Of a DNA stretch of 64,000 bases, positions 34,864-43,400 are shown one piece after another (position 1 is the stretch's first letter; every line of letters starts with the position of its first letter). Below the pieces are notes generated by a model. That model saw nothing but the letters and a program-made list of their open reading frames with translations, had not been told where the DNA came from and did no database searches. Source of the DNA: Nocardioidaceae bacterium (lineage in GTDB: Bacteria; Actinomycetota; Actinomycetes; Propionibacteriales; Nocardioidaceae); assembly GCA_020636935.1 (NCBI GenBank), contig JACJWW010000006.1, forward strand, positions 1 through 64,000, read 5' to 3'. Position numbers and translations under genes: made by a program.

Positions 34864-36469
34864 GCGCGACATCTCCTTGACGGCCCAAGCAATCGGCCAC
34901 CTGGCCAACGGTCAACCAAGTTGGACCCAGGATCTTGGAGGTCTGCGGAGCGAAGGCGGGAGACTCCGCGACCACACTCGCGGTGTCACCATTGGAAACC
35001 ACCTCCCCTTGGGCCATCACCATCATCCGGTCGGCAATCAGTACGGCGAACTCCACATCGTGGGTGGCCACCAAAACAGCTCTGCCCTCATCGGCCAGGC
35101 GACGCAGGATCTGAGCCAAGGCCAACTTGCCCGGGTAGTCAAGGCCACGAGTGGGCTCATCAAGAGCGATCACCTTCGGGCCGGCACTCAGCACGATGGC
35201 CAAGACGAGAGCAAGGCGCTGACCTTCGGATAGATCTCTTGGGTGCTTGGCGCGCTCAACTCCGGGCACGAGTAGGTCCAGTAACTTTGCCGCTGATCCG
35301 ACACTCGCACTGACATCGGAGTCGGCTTGGGCCAACTCGGCCTCCACAGTCTCCAGGTAGAGAAGGTCGGCGGCAGTCTGCGGCACCAGTCCGAAAAGCT
35401 CCCGGCGCTCCTTGGCCGACAACGACTGTGGGTCGAGTCCGCTCACCTTGAGCTGCCCCGAAGCCCGCTTGCGAGATCCTTGCAGGGCCCACAGCAGGGT
35501 GGACTTGCCCGACCCGTTGCGACCCATGAGCGCGGTGATCTGTCCCGACTGGAGTGTCAGCGAGGCCTCACGAACGGCCGTCTTTTTGCCATAGGTGACT
35601 GAGAGATCTCGCGCAGTCACCAACACCTCAGCCTGCGGAGCAGACTGGTCATGGGGCGAGTTGGGCGGCGGCCCCAAGTCGAGCGCGCGGGCCTTGCGTT
35701 TGGCTTCACGCACTGTCAGGGGCAGGGGCTGCCAGCCAAGTAGCCTGCCCAACTCCACGATGGGTGGCGCGACCGGCAGTTCACCCAACAGACTCGCCGG
35801 ATCACCCTGTTTGATGGAGCCATCACCGACCACATGCACCAGCTGGTCGGCAAACGGAATCACCCGCTCCAGGCGATGCTCAGCAAGTACGACGCTGATC
35901 CCGAGGTCGTGCACCAGCCGCGCCAAGGTGGCCAAGACTTCTTCGGCAGCAGTCGGGTCAAGGGCGCTGGTGGGCTCGTCGAGCACCAACAGTCGAGGAT
36001 GCATGGTGAGTACGGCGCCAATCGCCACCCGTTGCTGTTGTCCGCCAGACAACGTGCGCATGTCTCGACCACGCAGATCGGCGATCCCGAGGAGGTCTAG
36101 GGTCTCCTCCACTCGCCGACGCATGGTCTGTGGGGCAAGGCCGAGTTGCTCCATGCCATAGGCCAACTCTTCCTCAACGCTGTCAGTCACAAAACTCGAC
36201 AGTGGGTCCTGACCGACCGCGCCAATCCAGTGTGCTCTCTCCCGGGGAGGCAAGCTGATCACGCTCTCACCATCCCAACGAATATCGCCGCTGAGGTGGC
36301 CTCCCGTGAAGGTCGGCACCAGCCCGCTCATCACCCCAAGGAGGGTCGACTTGCCGGATCCCGTACGGCCCGCAACGACCACGAAGTCGCCATCGACGAT
36401 CTCCAAGTTGACCCGATCGAGGATCTTGGCCTGATCATGGCGCAGCGTGACTTCATCCAACTGGAGCAT
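34856..36469 (-). CDS. ECF transporter fused ATPase (EcfA1-EcfA2)
   Basis: The ATG at 36467-36469 has a GGAGG site seven bases upstream and gives 537 residues. Two complete ATPase domains are joined: first GRTGSGKST with LSGGQQQRVAIG and LLVLDEPTSALD, then GRNGSGKST with LSEGQRLALVLAI and VIALDEPTRGLD. This is the fused form common in actinobacterial ECF systems. It lies between EcfT and the S component, and overlaps EcfT by 17 bases. Confidence 0.95.
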   Translation of the reverse strand: MLQLDEVTLRHDQAKILDRVNLEIVDGDFVVVAGRTGSGKSTLLGVMSGLVPTFTGGHLSGDIRWDGESVISLPPRERAHWIGAVGQDPLSSFVTDSVEEELAYGMEQLGLAPQTMRRRVEETLDLLGIADLRGRDMRTLSGGQQQRVAIGAVLTMHPRLLVLDEPTSALDPTAAEEVLATLARLVHDLGISVVLAEHRLERVIPFADQLVHVVGDGSIKQGDPASLLGELPVAPPIVELGRLLGWQPLPLTVREAKRKARALDLGPPPNSPHDQSAPQAEVLVTARDLSVTYGKKTAVREASLTLQSGQITALMGRNGSGKSTLLWALQGSRKRASGQLKVSGLDPQSLSAKERRELFGLVPQTAADLLYLETVEAELAQADSDVSASVGSAAKLLDLLVPGVERAKHPRDLSEGQRLALVLAIVLSAGPKVIALDEPTRGLDYPGKLALAQILRRLADEGRAVLVATHDVEFAVLIADRMMVMAQGEVVSNGDTASVVAESPAFAPQTSKILGPTWLTVGQVADCLGRQGDVAHA

Positions 36470-37613
36470 CCAGTACCCTCCCCCCAACTGATTCAGAACC
36501 GACGCCATCTTCGGTCTCGGAAGTCAGGTCATCAACTGCCATGGGATCGGTGGGCGGGGGCGTTATGAAGGCAGGCAGTGCTGCGACGGCAATGAGCACC
36601 AAGACTTGCCAAGACACCTCAGGAGCCTGCATCGGAGCAGGGAAGAGCACCGACGTCTGACCGTGCACCCATGCGAAGAAGCCTACGGCGACCACGACCC
36701 CACAAGCGGCCACCATCAGTTCGTCGAGCCGCCAATGGTCGGGGCGATAGCGGGTGCGCTGCACGCGCTGGCCCGCACTCCAAAAGCTCAAGGCGGAGGT
36801 CAGCAGACCCACGACGATGAGTACCGCGGCCAACCCGGGGCGTCGGTTGCCGCTTTGATCCAAGGCAGCATAGGCGCCCAACGAAATGCCAGACAAAGCC
36901 ACCACCATCAGGACTCCTGTGAGCCATCGTCTGCTCCTGGTGAGCCCACCGGAGCGGCCATAACCCCTGCCATCCATCCCGGCAGCAAGGGACATGGATC
37001 GTTCCAGAGCGTCTTCCATGACAGGGACGACCACCCCTCTCAGCCGCCCGATCCGGCCACCTGGCACTCCCCGAAGCTGCCGTGCAGCTCGCACGCGCCG
37101 CAGGCTGTCAGCCAACTGGGGTAGCACCGCAATGGCCACCACCAGGGCCGTGGAGATCTCGTAGAAGGCCGGCGGCAACGACTTGAGCAGTCGTTTGGGA
37201 TTGGCCAAGGAGTTGGCCGCGCCAATGCAGATGATCAAGGCCGCGAGGCGGAGTCCGTCGTAAAGCCCGGCAAGCACCGCTTCCGCAGTGACTGGCCCGA
37301 GCAGGTGGATGCCCATCACCCAGGAAGGCAGCGGTATGCCCGGCAGGTCCAGCAACACCGTGCCCTCCCCGGTGCCGCCAAGAAGGATCCGAAAGCCCAC
37401 CCGGATCAACACCACCACCGCACCGAAGATCAGGTAGAGCCTGAAGGACGAGGCCCAGGCATGCGTCGTACGCCGAAGCGCCACCGTCATCGCTGCGACA
37501 CCGATCAACATCAGCGAGATCAGCGGGTTGAGATTGGATGTTGCCGCCGCCCCCAATCCGATCGCCCAGATCCACCAGGCTCCCGGATGCAGATCACGTG
37601 CGGGTCTGCTCAA
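36453..37613 (-). CDS. ECF transporter transmembrane coupling subunit EcfT
   Basis: About 386 residues with an N-terminal membrane block and a cytosolic coupling helix region. The RRVRAARQLRGVPGG and LAAGMDGRGYGRSGG segments correspond to the two short arginine/glycine motifs that contact the ATPase. Three or four more helices follow. The frame is open further upstream, but TTG at 37611-37613 overlaps the stop of the surface protein gene as TTGA and begins near the first conserved part. It belongs to the riboswitch operon. Confidence 0.88.
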   Translation of the reverse strand: MSRPARDLHPGAWWIWAIGLGAAATSNLNPLISLMLIGVAAMTVALRRTTHAWASSFRLYLIFGAVVVLIRVGFRILLGGTGEGTVLLDLPGIPLPSWVMGIHLLGPVTAEAVLAGLYDGLRLAALIICIGAANSLANPKRLLKSLPPAFYEISTALVVAIAVLPQLADSLRRVRAARQLRGVPGGRIGRLRGVVVPVMEDALERSMSLAAGMDGRGYGRSGGLTRSRRWLTGVLMVVALSGISLGAYAALDQSGNRRPGLAAVLIVVGLLTSALSFWSAGQRVQRTRYRPDHWRLDELMVAACGVVVAVGFFAWVHGQTSVLFPAPMQAPEVSWQVLVLIAVAALPAFITPPPTDPMAVDDLTSETEDGVGSESVGGRVLDAPVG

Positions 37614-38467
37614 GTCTGGCGCCGCCGGAAGTACAGGGCAACTCCAGTCGCCGCTGCCAGGACAAGCAATACCGACACCGGGATCCACACCGGAAGGCCA
37701 GAACTCTCCTGTGAAGGGCCCTCGAGGTCAGATTTCACCACGGGCGCGGACTCAGCCTCGGCCGAGTCACTTGGAGCAATCGCGGCAGTGCTCGTTTGCG
37801 ACACGCTGGGAGACGGAGTAGGCGTCGCAGACGTTGGAGTGACAGTCGGCGTCGCCGTGGGAGTGGCCGCTGTCGTGGTTAGGCCGGGTGCAGTTCGGGT
37901 CGGCTTGGGCTTGCCTGGTTTCTGGGGCTTAGCCACCGGCCCGCCACCACCTGCACCTGGGTTGGTGTCATCGCCCCCTCCTGGAGCGAGCTTGGGCGGC
38001 GTGAAAGCCGGCGGAGACTTTGCGCCCCCCTGCCAGGCCCACGCCACGCTCCCACCATCAGGCACATTCAGGCCATCGACCCCAATGCTGGAGAAGATCC
38101 ACTTGCCATCGCGCCCATTCGACCAGTAGAGACCCCAGAAGGCATTAGCAGGTGGCGCCATCACACAAGCTGGGTTGGGGCTGGGCAATCCATCGACCAG
38201 ACAGACCAATCCAGGAAATCTGGTGGTGTCGCGCATTGAAACACCGGCCGACTTGAACACCGCGCGAGCTGAGCGCCCGGCGCCATCTCGCACGCAGTCC
38301 ACAACGACGCCTTTGCCGCTGCCACCGGGTACGTCCTTGTGATCAAGAACCACACTGACGCCCTGTCCTGGAGCACATGCAGCAGCTGCTGCCGGAGTCG
38401 ACCATAGGCCAACTCCGGCAGCAGCCATGACCAGCACGAGAGCTGGTCTCAACAATGTGGCGAACAC
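37610..38467 (-). CDS. membrane-anchored surface protein with transcobalamin beta-domain-like (DUF4430-like) region
   Basis: A 285-residue secreted protein: signal peptide (residues 1-28), an extracellular domain (about 30-150) with four cysteines (near 32, 57, 88, 100) ending in FWGLYWSNGRDGKWIFSS and VPDGGSVAWAW, a Pro/Thr-rich stalk (about 165-240) and one C-terminal helix with a RRRQT tail. The YW..W..G pattern and the terminal WAW strand resemble the DUF4430 domain, which is related to the C-terminal cobalamin-covering domain of transcobalamin and intrinsic factor. This is my recognition by eye. It lies between the toroid protein and EcfT. No LPxTG motif is present. Confidence 0.7.
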   Translation of the reverse strand: MFATLLRPALVLVMAAAGVGLWSTPAAAAACAPGQGVSVVLDHKDVPGGSGKGVVVDCVRDGAGRSARAVFKSAGVSMRDTTRFPGLVCLVDGLPSPNPACVMAPPANAFWGLYWSNGRDGKWIFSSIGVDGLNVPDGGSVAWAWQGGAKSPPAFTPPKLAPGGGDDTNPGAGGGGPVAKPQKPGKPKPTRTAPGLTTTAATPTATPTVTPTSATPTPSPSVSQTSTAAIAPSDSAEAESAPVVKSDLEGPSQESSGLPVWIPVSVLLVLAAATGVALYFRRRQT

Positions 38468-38471
38468 CTGC

Positions 38472-39806
38472 TCAGCGCTTGACCCGCACCGTGAAGGTGG
38501 TGCTGCCGGTCTGCCTTCCAGTCACGTTCACCTTGAAGGTGCCAACCTTCTTGCCCGACCGGAAGCGAGCCTTGAAGACACCTCGCTTGGTGGCCTTGCC
38601 TCGCTTGACGACCTTGCCCTTGTAGCGGACCACGACGCGCTCGCGCGGCTTGAACGAGTTGGAGCGCAACACGATGGGCTTCTTGCGCTTGACCACAGCA
38701 GACCGCGCCGAGACCAGAGGCGGCGTTTGAGCGCTGAGACCGAGGGTGGCCTGGGCGGTGGCTCGACGCCACTGGTCGCGAGCAGTGTCATCCGCAATCC
38801 CCGCGGTACGTGCGGCTGCCAAAGCGGTGTCATCGTAGGCGATCGCACCGGCTTCCCCGGCCAGGGCGCCATCATTGGCGGTTGCCTGGCGTGCGGTCAG
38901 CCAGGCCACTCCCCGCTTGGCGCTGGCGGTGCCGGTGAGGGCCCGAGTGGCGAGTCCGGTGCTATTGCTGTTAGCGGTTGAAGTGCCAGCACCGCCACCC
39001 CAGGAGCCGTCTGCAGCCTGAGCCGCGGCGAGCCAGCCCTTGGCCTTGGCCAACGCAGCCGAGACTGCCGGAGTCTTGCTGTGCTGGGACAACGTGATCA
39101 CAGCCAAAGCGGTGGTGTCAGTGCTGGGATCGCTCGCGCTGGCGGCCTTGCCACCGTCACAGGTCTGATCAACCGCGGTCTTGTCAGTGGTCAGATAGGT
39201 GCGGAAATAGCCCTCGCTGCACTGCTGCTTCAAGAAGAAGTCAGTTGCGCTTGCCGCCTTGGCGCTGCCAGACCGGTCGAGTGCCTCAACAGCCCAGGCC
39301 TGACCCAGGACATTGGCATAGTCCCCGTATGAGCTGGTGTCTTGGATGCGCCCGGCGATCGGCGCAGTGGTCGCGACTGTGCCCTCAAGTTGAGCGATCA
39401 GATTGCGACCACCGAAGGATGCTGGATCACGACCGGCATCCTTGGCGAAAACAGCCGCCTTGCCGGTGGAGCCGGCGTAGATGCTGGTGGTGCCGTCACC
39501 CACGTAGGAGTCGATGTTGGCGGCAAGGGCATTGGCAACGGTGGTCACAGCAGCAGGCTGCGTGCCGGTGGCGATCAGAGCCAGCCCGGTGTCTACGGTC
39601 AGGCCGTAGTCGTCGAAGCCACCGTAGCCATTGTTGTGGATCAGACCATTGGTCAGTTGACCCACCAACCACTGCGACGCGGCTTTAGCAGCCGGTGATG
39701 GCACTGAGGGCATGGGAGCCGCTTGGGCTGACGGTGCAGCAGCTAGGACTCCAGCGGTCAAAACAGGAGCCAGGATGGCTGCTGCCAGTCGGATTGGGCG
39801 TTTCAT
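38472..39806 (-). CDS. secreted alpha/alpha-toroid protein (transcobalamin alpha-domain-like), under a cobalamin riboswitch
   Basis: The 444-residue protein has a signal peptide (residues 1-29, ending AQAAP), an alpha/alpha-barrel of prenyltransferase or squalene-cyclase repeat type (about 35-355) and a basic Ig-like C-terminal domain (about 358-444). Repeat hallmarks are DDYGLTVDTGLALIATG, DTTALAVITLS and AADGSWGGGAG with STGLATRAL. The same toroid forms the N-terminal half of transcobalamin and intrinsic factor. It is the first gene after the riboswitch, with AAGGAA before the ATG. I infer cobalamin capture at the cell surface; a polysaccharide or terpene role is less likely in this context. 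Confidence 0.8.
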   Translation of the reverse strand: MKRPIRLAAAILAPVLTAGVLAAAPSAQAAPMPSVPSPAAKAASQWLVGQLTNGLIHNNGYGGFDDYGLTVDTGLALIATGTQPAAVTTVANALAANIDSYVGDGTTSIYAGSTGKAAVFAKDAGRDPASFGGRNLIAQLEGTVATTAPIAGRIQDTSSYGDYANVLGQAWAVEALDRSGSAKAASATDFFLKQQCSEGYFRTYLTTDKTAVDQTCDGGKAASASDPSTDTTALAVITLSQHSKTPAVSAALAKAKGWLAAAQAADGSWGGGAGTSTANSNSTGLATRALTGTASAKRGVAWLTARQATANDGALAGEAGAIAYDDTALAAARTAGIADDTARDQWRRATAQATLGLSAQTPPLVSARSAVVKRKKPIVLRSNSFKPRERVVVRYKGKVVKRGKATKRGVFKARFRSGKKVGTFKVNVTGRQTGSTTFTVRVKR

Positions 39807-39814
39807 CGGTTTCC

Positions 39815-39829
39815 TTCCCGCTGCAGGAG
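39815..39829 (-). promoter_or_regulatory. hairpin and ribosome site before the toroid gene
   Basis: On the minus strand CCCGCT and AGCGGG flank five bases and run directly into AAGGAA, six bases from the ATG. The hairpin could link riboswitch folding to ribosome access. Confidence 0.4.
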
Positions 39830-39876
39830 CGGGGGTCCGATAGCCGGGCCTCCGCTGCGTCCACGACAGCGCTATG

Positions 39877-40016
39877 AGGTTGCCTGTGGCGGGTGGTCCG
39901 GCTTGCGAGATCGCTCTCGCCTACGGTTGCGGGTCAGCGCCGGACTTCGACCGGCTTTCCCCATTCACGGGCAATTCTTTGGTTGTTTCGCCCTCGGATG
40001 AGGACTTCGCCAACCT
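39877..40016 (-). ncRNA. cobalamin riboswitch
   Basis: On the minus strand the core reads GGGGAAAGCCGGTCGAAG, then TCCGGCGCTGACCCGC and AACCGTAGGCG, followed by AAGCCGGACCACCCGCC. This fits the conserved cobalamin pattern (GGGAA..GGTG..A.TCC..GC.G.CCCGC.AC.GT, then GGA..CC.GCC). The outer P1 stem is visible as AGGTTG at 40016-40011 and CAACCT at 39882-39877. It ends about 70 bases before the toroid gene and should switch the whole ECF operon off when B12 is plentiful. Confidence 0.92.
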
Positions 40017-40028
40017 AACACCCACCAC

Positions 40029-41519
40029 CTAAGCGAGTTTCTCCAGGATCATCTCTCGGACACGGCCTGCGTCGGCTTGGCCACGCATGTCCTTCATGAC
40101 CGCCCCGATCAAGGCACCAGCCGCTGACTGCTTGCCGTCTCGGATCTTCTGGGCCACCTCTGGATTCGCGGCAATCGCTCGATCGACGGCTTCACCCAGA
40201 GCACCTTCATCAGACACGATCGCGAGGCCGCGCTTGGCCACAACCTCTGCCGGCTCGCCTTCACCCGCCAAGACCCCATCGAAGACCTGGCGTGCCAACT
40301 TGTCGTTGAGGGTGCCGTCGTCGACCAGCGACTGGATCGCAGCGACCTGGGCCGCGCTGATCGGCAGAGCCGAGATCTCGACATCTTGCTCGTTGGCTCG
40401 CCTGGCCAACTCCGAGAGCCACCACTTGCGGGCCGCTTGGGGGGCAGCACCTGCGGCAATGGTCTCTGCGACCAGGTCGAGAGCTCCGGCGCCCACGGTG
40501 TCACGCATCTCCAAGTCGGAGAAGCCCCACTCCTCCTGCAGCCTTGACCTGCGTACAGCGGGTGGCTCGGGGAGGTTTGCCTTGAGCTCGGCCACCCACT
40601 CCCGGCTCGGTGCCACGGGCACCAGATCGGGCTCGGGGAAATAGCGATAGTCCTCAGCATCGGACTTCTCCCGCCCACTGGTGGTGATGCCGGTGTCTTC
40701 ATGCCAGTGCCGAGTCTCCTGGGTGACCTTGCCACCATCACTCAGGATCGCAGCTTGGCGCCCCACCTCATATCGGGCTGCTCGCTCAACCGACCTCAAG
40801 GAGTTGACATTCTTGGTCTCCGTGCGGGTGCCCAAGACGTCGGCGCCCTTGGGGCTCAAAGACAGATTCACATCACAGCGAAGCGATCCCTGCTCCATGC
40901 GGACATCGCTCACCCCGAGACCAAGGAGGAGTTCGCGAAGGTGCGCGACATATGCGCGGGCCACCTCTGGCGCCTTTGCTCCCGCGCCCACGATCGGTCG
41001 AGTCACGATCTCGATCAAGGGAATACCGGCCCGGTTGTAGTCGACCAACGAATAGTCAGCTCCATGGATCCGACCCGTCGTGCCGACGTGCGTGGACTTG
41101 CCGGTGTCTTCTTCCATGTGGGCGCGCTCGATGTCGATGCGATAGATCTGCCCATCCACCTCGACCTCGGTCCAGCCGTCATAGGCGATTGGCTCGTCGT
41201 ACTGCGACGTCTGGAAGTTCTTCGGCATGTCGGGATAGAAGTAGTTCTTGCGGGCAAATCTGCACCACTCGGCGATCTCACAGTTGAGTGCCAGACCAAT
41301 CCGGATCGCCGACTCAACAGCCTTGCCATTCACCACTGGCATCGAGCCCGGAAGACCCAAGCAGGTTGGGCAGACGTGAGTGTTGGGATCGCCACCGAAA
41401 TGCGCTGGGCACGAGCAGAACATCTTGGTATTGGTGTTGAGTTCGACGTGCACTTCAAGACCCATGGCAGGGTCAAAGGTGTCGATTGCTTCGTCGAAAG
41501 ACATCAGCGGCTCACTCAT
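40029..41519 (-). CDS. gatB: aspartyl/glutamyl-tRNA amidotransferase subunit B
   Basis: GatB activates and transamidates mischarged Glu-tRNA(Gln) or Asp-tRNA(Asn). MGLEVHVELNTNTKMFC, ending in a zinc-type CP.HFGGDPNTHVCPTCLGLPG, and the C-terminal GatB/YqeY tail (EVAQKIRDGKQSAAGALIG) are present in 496 residues. The ATG at 41517-41519 overlaps the gatA stop and has a GGAGG site; the open frame upstream to 41579 is not used. It is third in gatC-gatA-gatB. Confidence 0.96.
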   Translation of the reverse strand: MSEPLMSFDEAIDTFDPAMGLEVHVELNTNTKMFCSCPAHFGGDPNTHVCPTCLGLPGSMPVVNGKAVESAIRIGLALNCEIAEWCRFARKNYFYPDMPKNFQTSQYDEPIAYDGWTEVEVDGQIYRIDIERAHMEEDTGKSTHVGTTGRIHGADYSLVDYNRAGIPLIEIVTRPIVGAGAKAPEVARAYVAHLRELLLGLGVSDVRMEQGSLRCDVNLSLSPKGADVLGTRTETKNVNSLRSVERAARYEVGRQAAILSDGGKVTQETRHWHEDTGITTSGREKSDAEDYRYFPEPDLVPVAPSREWVAELKANLPEPPAVRRSRLQEEWGFSDLEMRDTVGAGALDLVAETIAAGAAPQAARKWWLSELARRANEQDVEISALPISAAQVAAIQSLVDDGTLNDKLARQVFDGVLAGEGEPAEVVAKRGLAIVSDEGALGEAVDRAIAANPEVAQKIRDGKQSAAGALIGAVMKDMRGQADAGRVREMILEKLA

Positions 41520-43048
41520 GACTGACCTCCCATCCCAGTAGGCGCACTTGGAGCATTGGCCAACAAAGATCCGCCCCACTGCGCTTCGAGCATGGCCTCC
41601 AAGGCCGCCCCAACGAGATAGAGGCGGTCATCAGCCATCGCTGGAGCCAAGATCTGCAGCCCTGTGGGCAGGCCATCTTCGTCGGCAACCCCGGACGGCA
41701 GACTCATCCCCGGCACTCCCGCCAGATTGGCTGGGATCGTGGCGACGTCTTGGAGATACATCGACAGTGGATCGTCCAACTTCTCTCCGATCTTGAAGGC
41801 CGTGGTCGGCGAAGTGGGGCTAACCAAGACGTCTGCCTTGTCGAAGGCAGCATTGAAATCACGGGTGATCAGGGTGCGGATCCGCTGGGCCTGACCGTAG
41901 TAGGCGTCGTAGTAGCCGGTCGACAAGGCATAGGTGCCCAGGATGATGCGTCTCTTGACCTCATCACCGAATCCGGCATCCCGGGTCGCGCGCATGACCT
42001 GTTCGGCGCTTGGGTCAGCGATCCCCTCTGGCGAGATGCGCATTCCGTAGCGCATGGCATCGAATCGCGCCAGATTGGAAGAAGCTTCACTGGGCATGAT
42101 CAGGTAATAGGCAGCCAAGGCATGCGTGAAGCTTGGGCAGGACACCTCTACTCGCTGGGCCCCAGCGTCTACGAGCAGGTCGACGGCTTCGTTGAAGCGC
42201 GCCAGCACACCGTGCTGGTAGCCCTCTCCCTGGAGTTCCTTGATCACGCCAATCCTCAAGCCACTGAGATCACCCAGAGCACCCTGCTGAGCAGCGGTCA
42301 CCAGGCCGGGCAAGGGCTTGTCGATGCTGGTCGAATCCAGTTGATCGTGCCCGCCGATGAGCTCGTGGAGAAGCGCCGAGTCAAGCACGGTGCGCGTGAC
42401 GGGGCCGACCTGGTCGAGGCTGTTGGCCATGGCCACCAGCCCGTAACGCGAGATCCCGCCGTAGGTCGGCTTGACCCCAACCGTGCCGGTGACCGCACCG
42501 GGCTGACGGATTGAGCCACCAGTGTCAGTGCCCAATGCAAGTGGAGCCTCGAAGGCAGCCACTGCAGCCGCAGAGCCACCGCCAGACCCGCCAGGGATAC
42601 GGTCAAGATCCCAAGGATTGCGAGTGGGCCCGTAGGCGGAGTGCTCGGTCGATGAACCCATCGCGAACTCATCCATATTGGTCTTGCCCAAGATGGGCAG
42701 CCCGCCAGCCTTGAGTCGCGCGACCACGGTCGCGTCGTACGGCGGAATCCAGCCTTGGAGGATCTTCGACCCGCAGGTGGTGGGCATTCCAGTCGTGGTC
42801 AGCACATCCTTGACTGCGACCGGCACCCCATCCAGGTTCGAGCTCAATTGACCTGCACGACGACGCTCGTCACTGGCCGCGGCGTCAGCCAGGGCAGACT
42901 CAGAGGCCACGTGCAAGAAGGCATTGAGCCCGCCATCAACTGCCTCGATGCGCTCCAGATGGGCCTGGGTCAGCTCGACGCTAGTGGTCTCGCCAGCTGC
43001 CAGCGCCTGGGCCATCTCGGCCGCACTGGCGCCGATCTTCGCGCTCAC
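41516..43048 (-). CDS. gatA: aspartyl/glutamyl-tRNA amidotransferase subunit A
   Basis: GatA is the amidase that releases ammonia from glutamine. The catalytic Ser-cisSer-Lys triad is in PVAVKDVLTTTGMPTT (lysine), GGSGGGSAAAVAAF and TDTGGSIRQPG. It has 510 residues. The GTG start overlaps the gatC stop (GTGA). Confidence 0.96.
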   Translation of the reverse strand: MSAKIGASAAEMAQALAAGETTSVELTQAHLERIEAVDGGLNAFLHVASESALADAAASDERRRAGQLSSNLDGVPVAVKDVLTTTGMPTTCGSKILQGWIPPYDATVVARLKAGGLPILGKTNMDEFAMGSSTEHSAYGPTRNPWDLDRIPGGSGGGSAAAVAAFEAPLALGTDTGGSIRQPGAVTGTVGVKPTYGGISRYGLVAMANSLDQVGPVTRTVLDSALLHELIGGHDQLDSTSIDKPLPGLVTAAQQGALGDLSGLRIGVIKELQGEGYQHGVLARFNEAVDLLVDAGAQRVEVSCPSFTHALAAYYLIMPSEASSNLARFDAMRYGMRISPEGIADPSAEQVMRATRDAGFGDEVKRRIILGTYALSTGYYDAYYGQAQRIRTLITRDFNAAFDKADVLVSPTSPTTAFKIGEKLDDPLSMYLQDVATIPANLAGVPGMSLPSGVADEDGLPTGLQILAPAMADDRLYLVGAALEAMLEAQWGGSLLANAPSAPTGMGGQS

Positions 43049-43344
43049 TGCTCATCCCCCAGGATCCGAGGTACGACGAACCGCTGCTGCTCGGCTTCGG
43101 GCGCCCCCGACAACGCCTGCTCGGCGCTCAGGCCGGGCCGCACCACGTCATCACGGAAGACATTGGTCATCTCGATCGGATGAGAGGTCGGCGGGATGTC
43201 GTCAGTGGCGATTTCGCTGATTGACGCCACTGACTCCAGGATCACGCTCAGCTGTGGAGCCAAGTGATCGAGTTCGGCGTCGCTCAGGTCGATCCGGGCG
43301 AGGTCGGCCATGTGCGCGACCTCTTCACGGGTGATCTCTGGCAT
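43045..43344 (-). CDS. gatC: aspartyl/glutamyl-tRNA amidotransferase subunit C
   Basis: The 99-residue helper subunit that holds GatA and GatB together. The family start MPEITREEVAHMADLARIDL fits the ATG at 43342-43344. A TAGGAT hexamer seven bases upstream marks a leaderless promoter for the gat operon. It leads gatA and gatB. Confidence 0.94.
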   Translation of the reverse strand: MPEITREEVAHMADLARIDLSDAELDHLAPQLSVILESVASISEIATDDIPPTSHPIEMTNVFRDDVVRPGLSAEQALSGAPEAEQQRFVVPRILGDEQ

Positions 43345-43351
43345 GCGGGCA

Positions 43352-43357
43352 ATCCTA
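43352..43357 (-). promoter_or_regulatory. -10 hexamer of a leaderless promoter for gatCAB
   Basis: TAGGAT on the minus strand, seven bases before the gatC ATG. Faces the SGNH gene promoter on the other strand. Confidence 0.5.
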
Positions 43358-43389
43358 GGACCTCGCCCCAGGGAGTTGTGGGGCTGTCT

Positions 43390-43395
43390 TAACCT
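43390..43395 (+). promoter_or_regulatory. -10 hexamer for the SGNH hydrolase gene
   Basis: TAACCT lies five bases before a GTG (43401) and eight before an ATG (43404). No Shine-Dalgarno is seen. Confidence 0.4.
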
Positions 43396-43400
43396 TGCTG

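Noticed and set aside
37610..37700. LPxTG sortase signal at the end of the DUF4430-like protein
   Set aside because: The C-terminus has SGLPVWIP and a helix with a basic tail, without the LPxTG pentapeptide. A simple membrane anchor is more likely.
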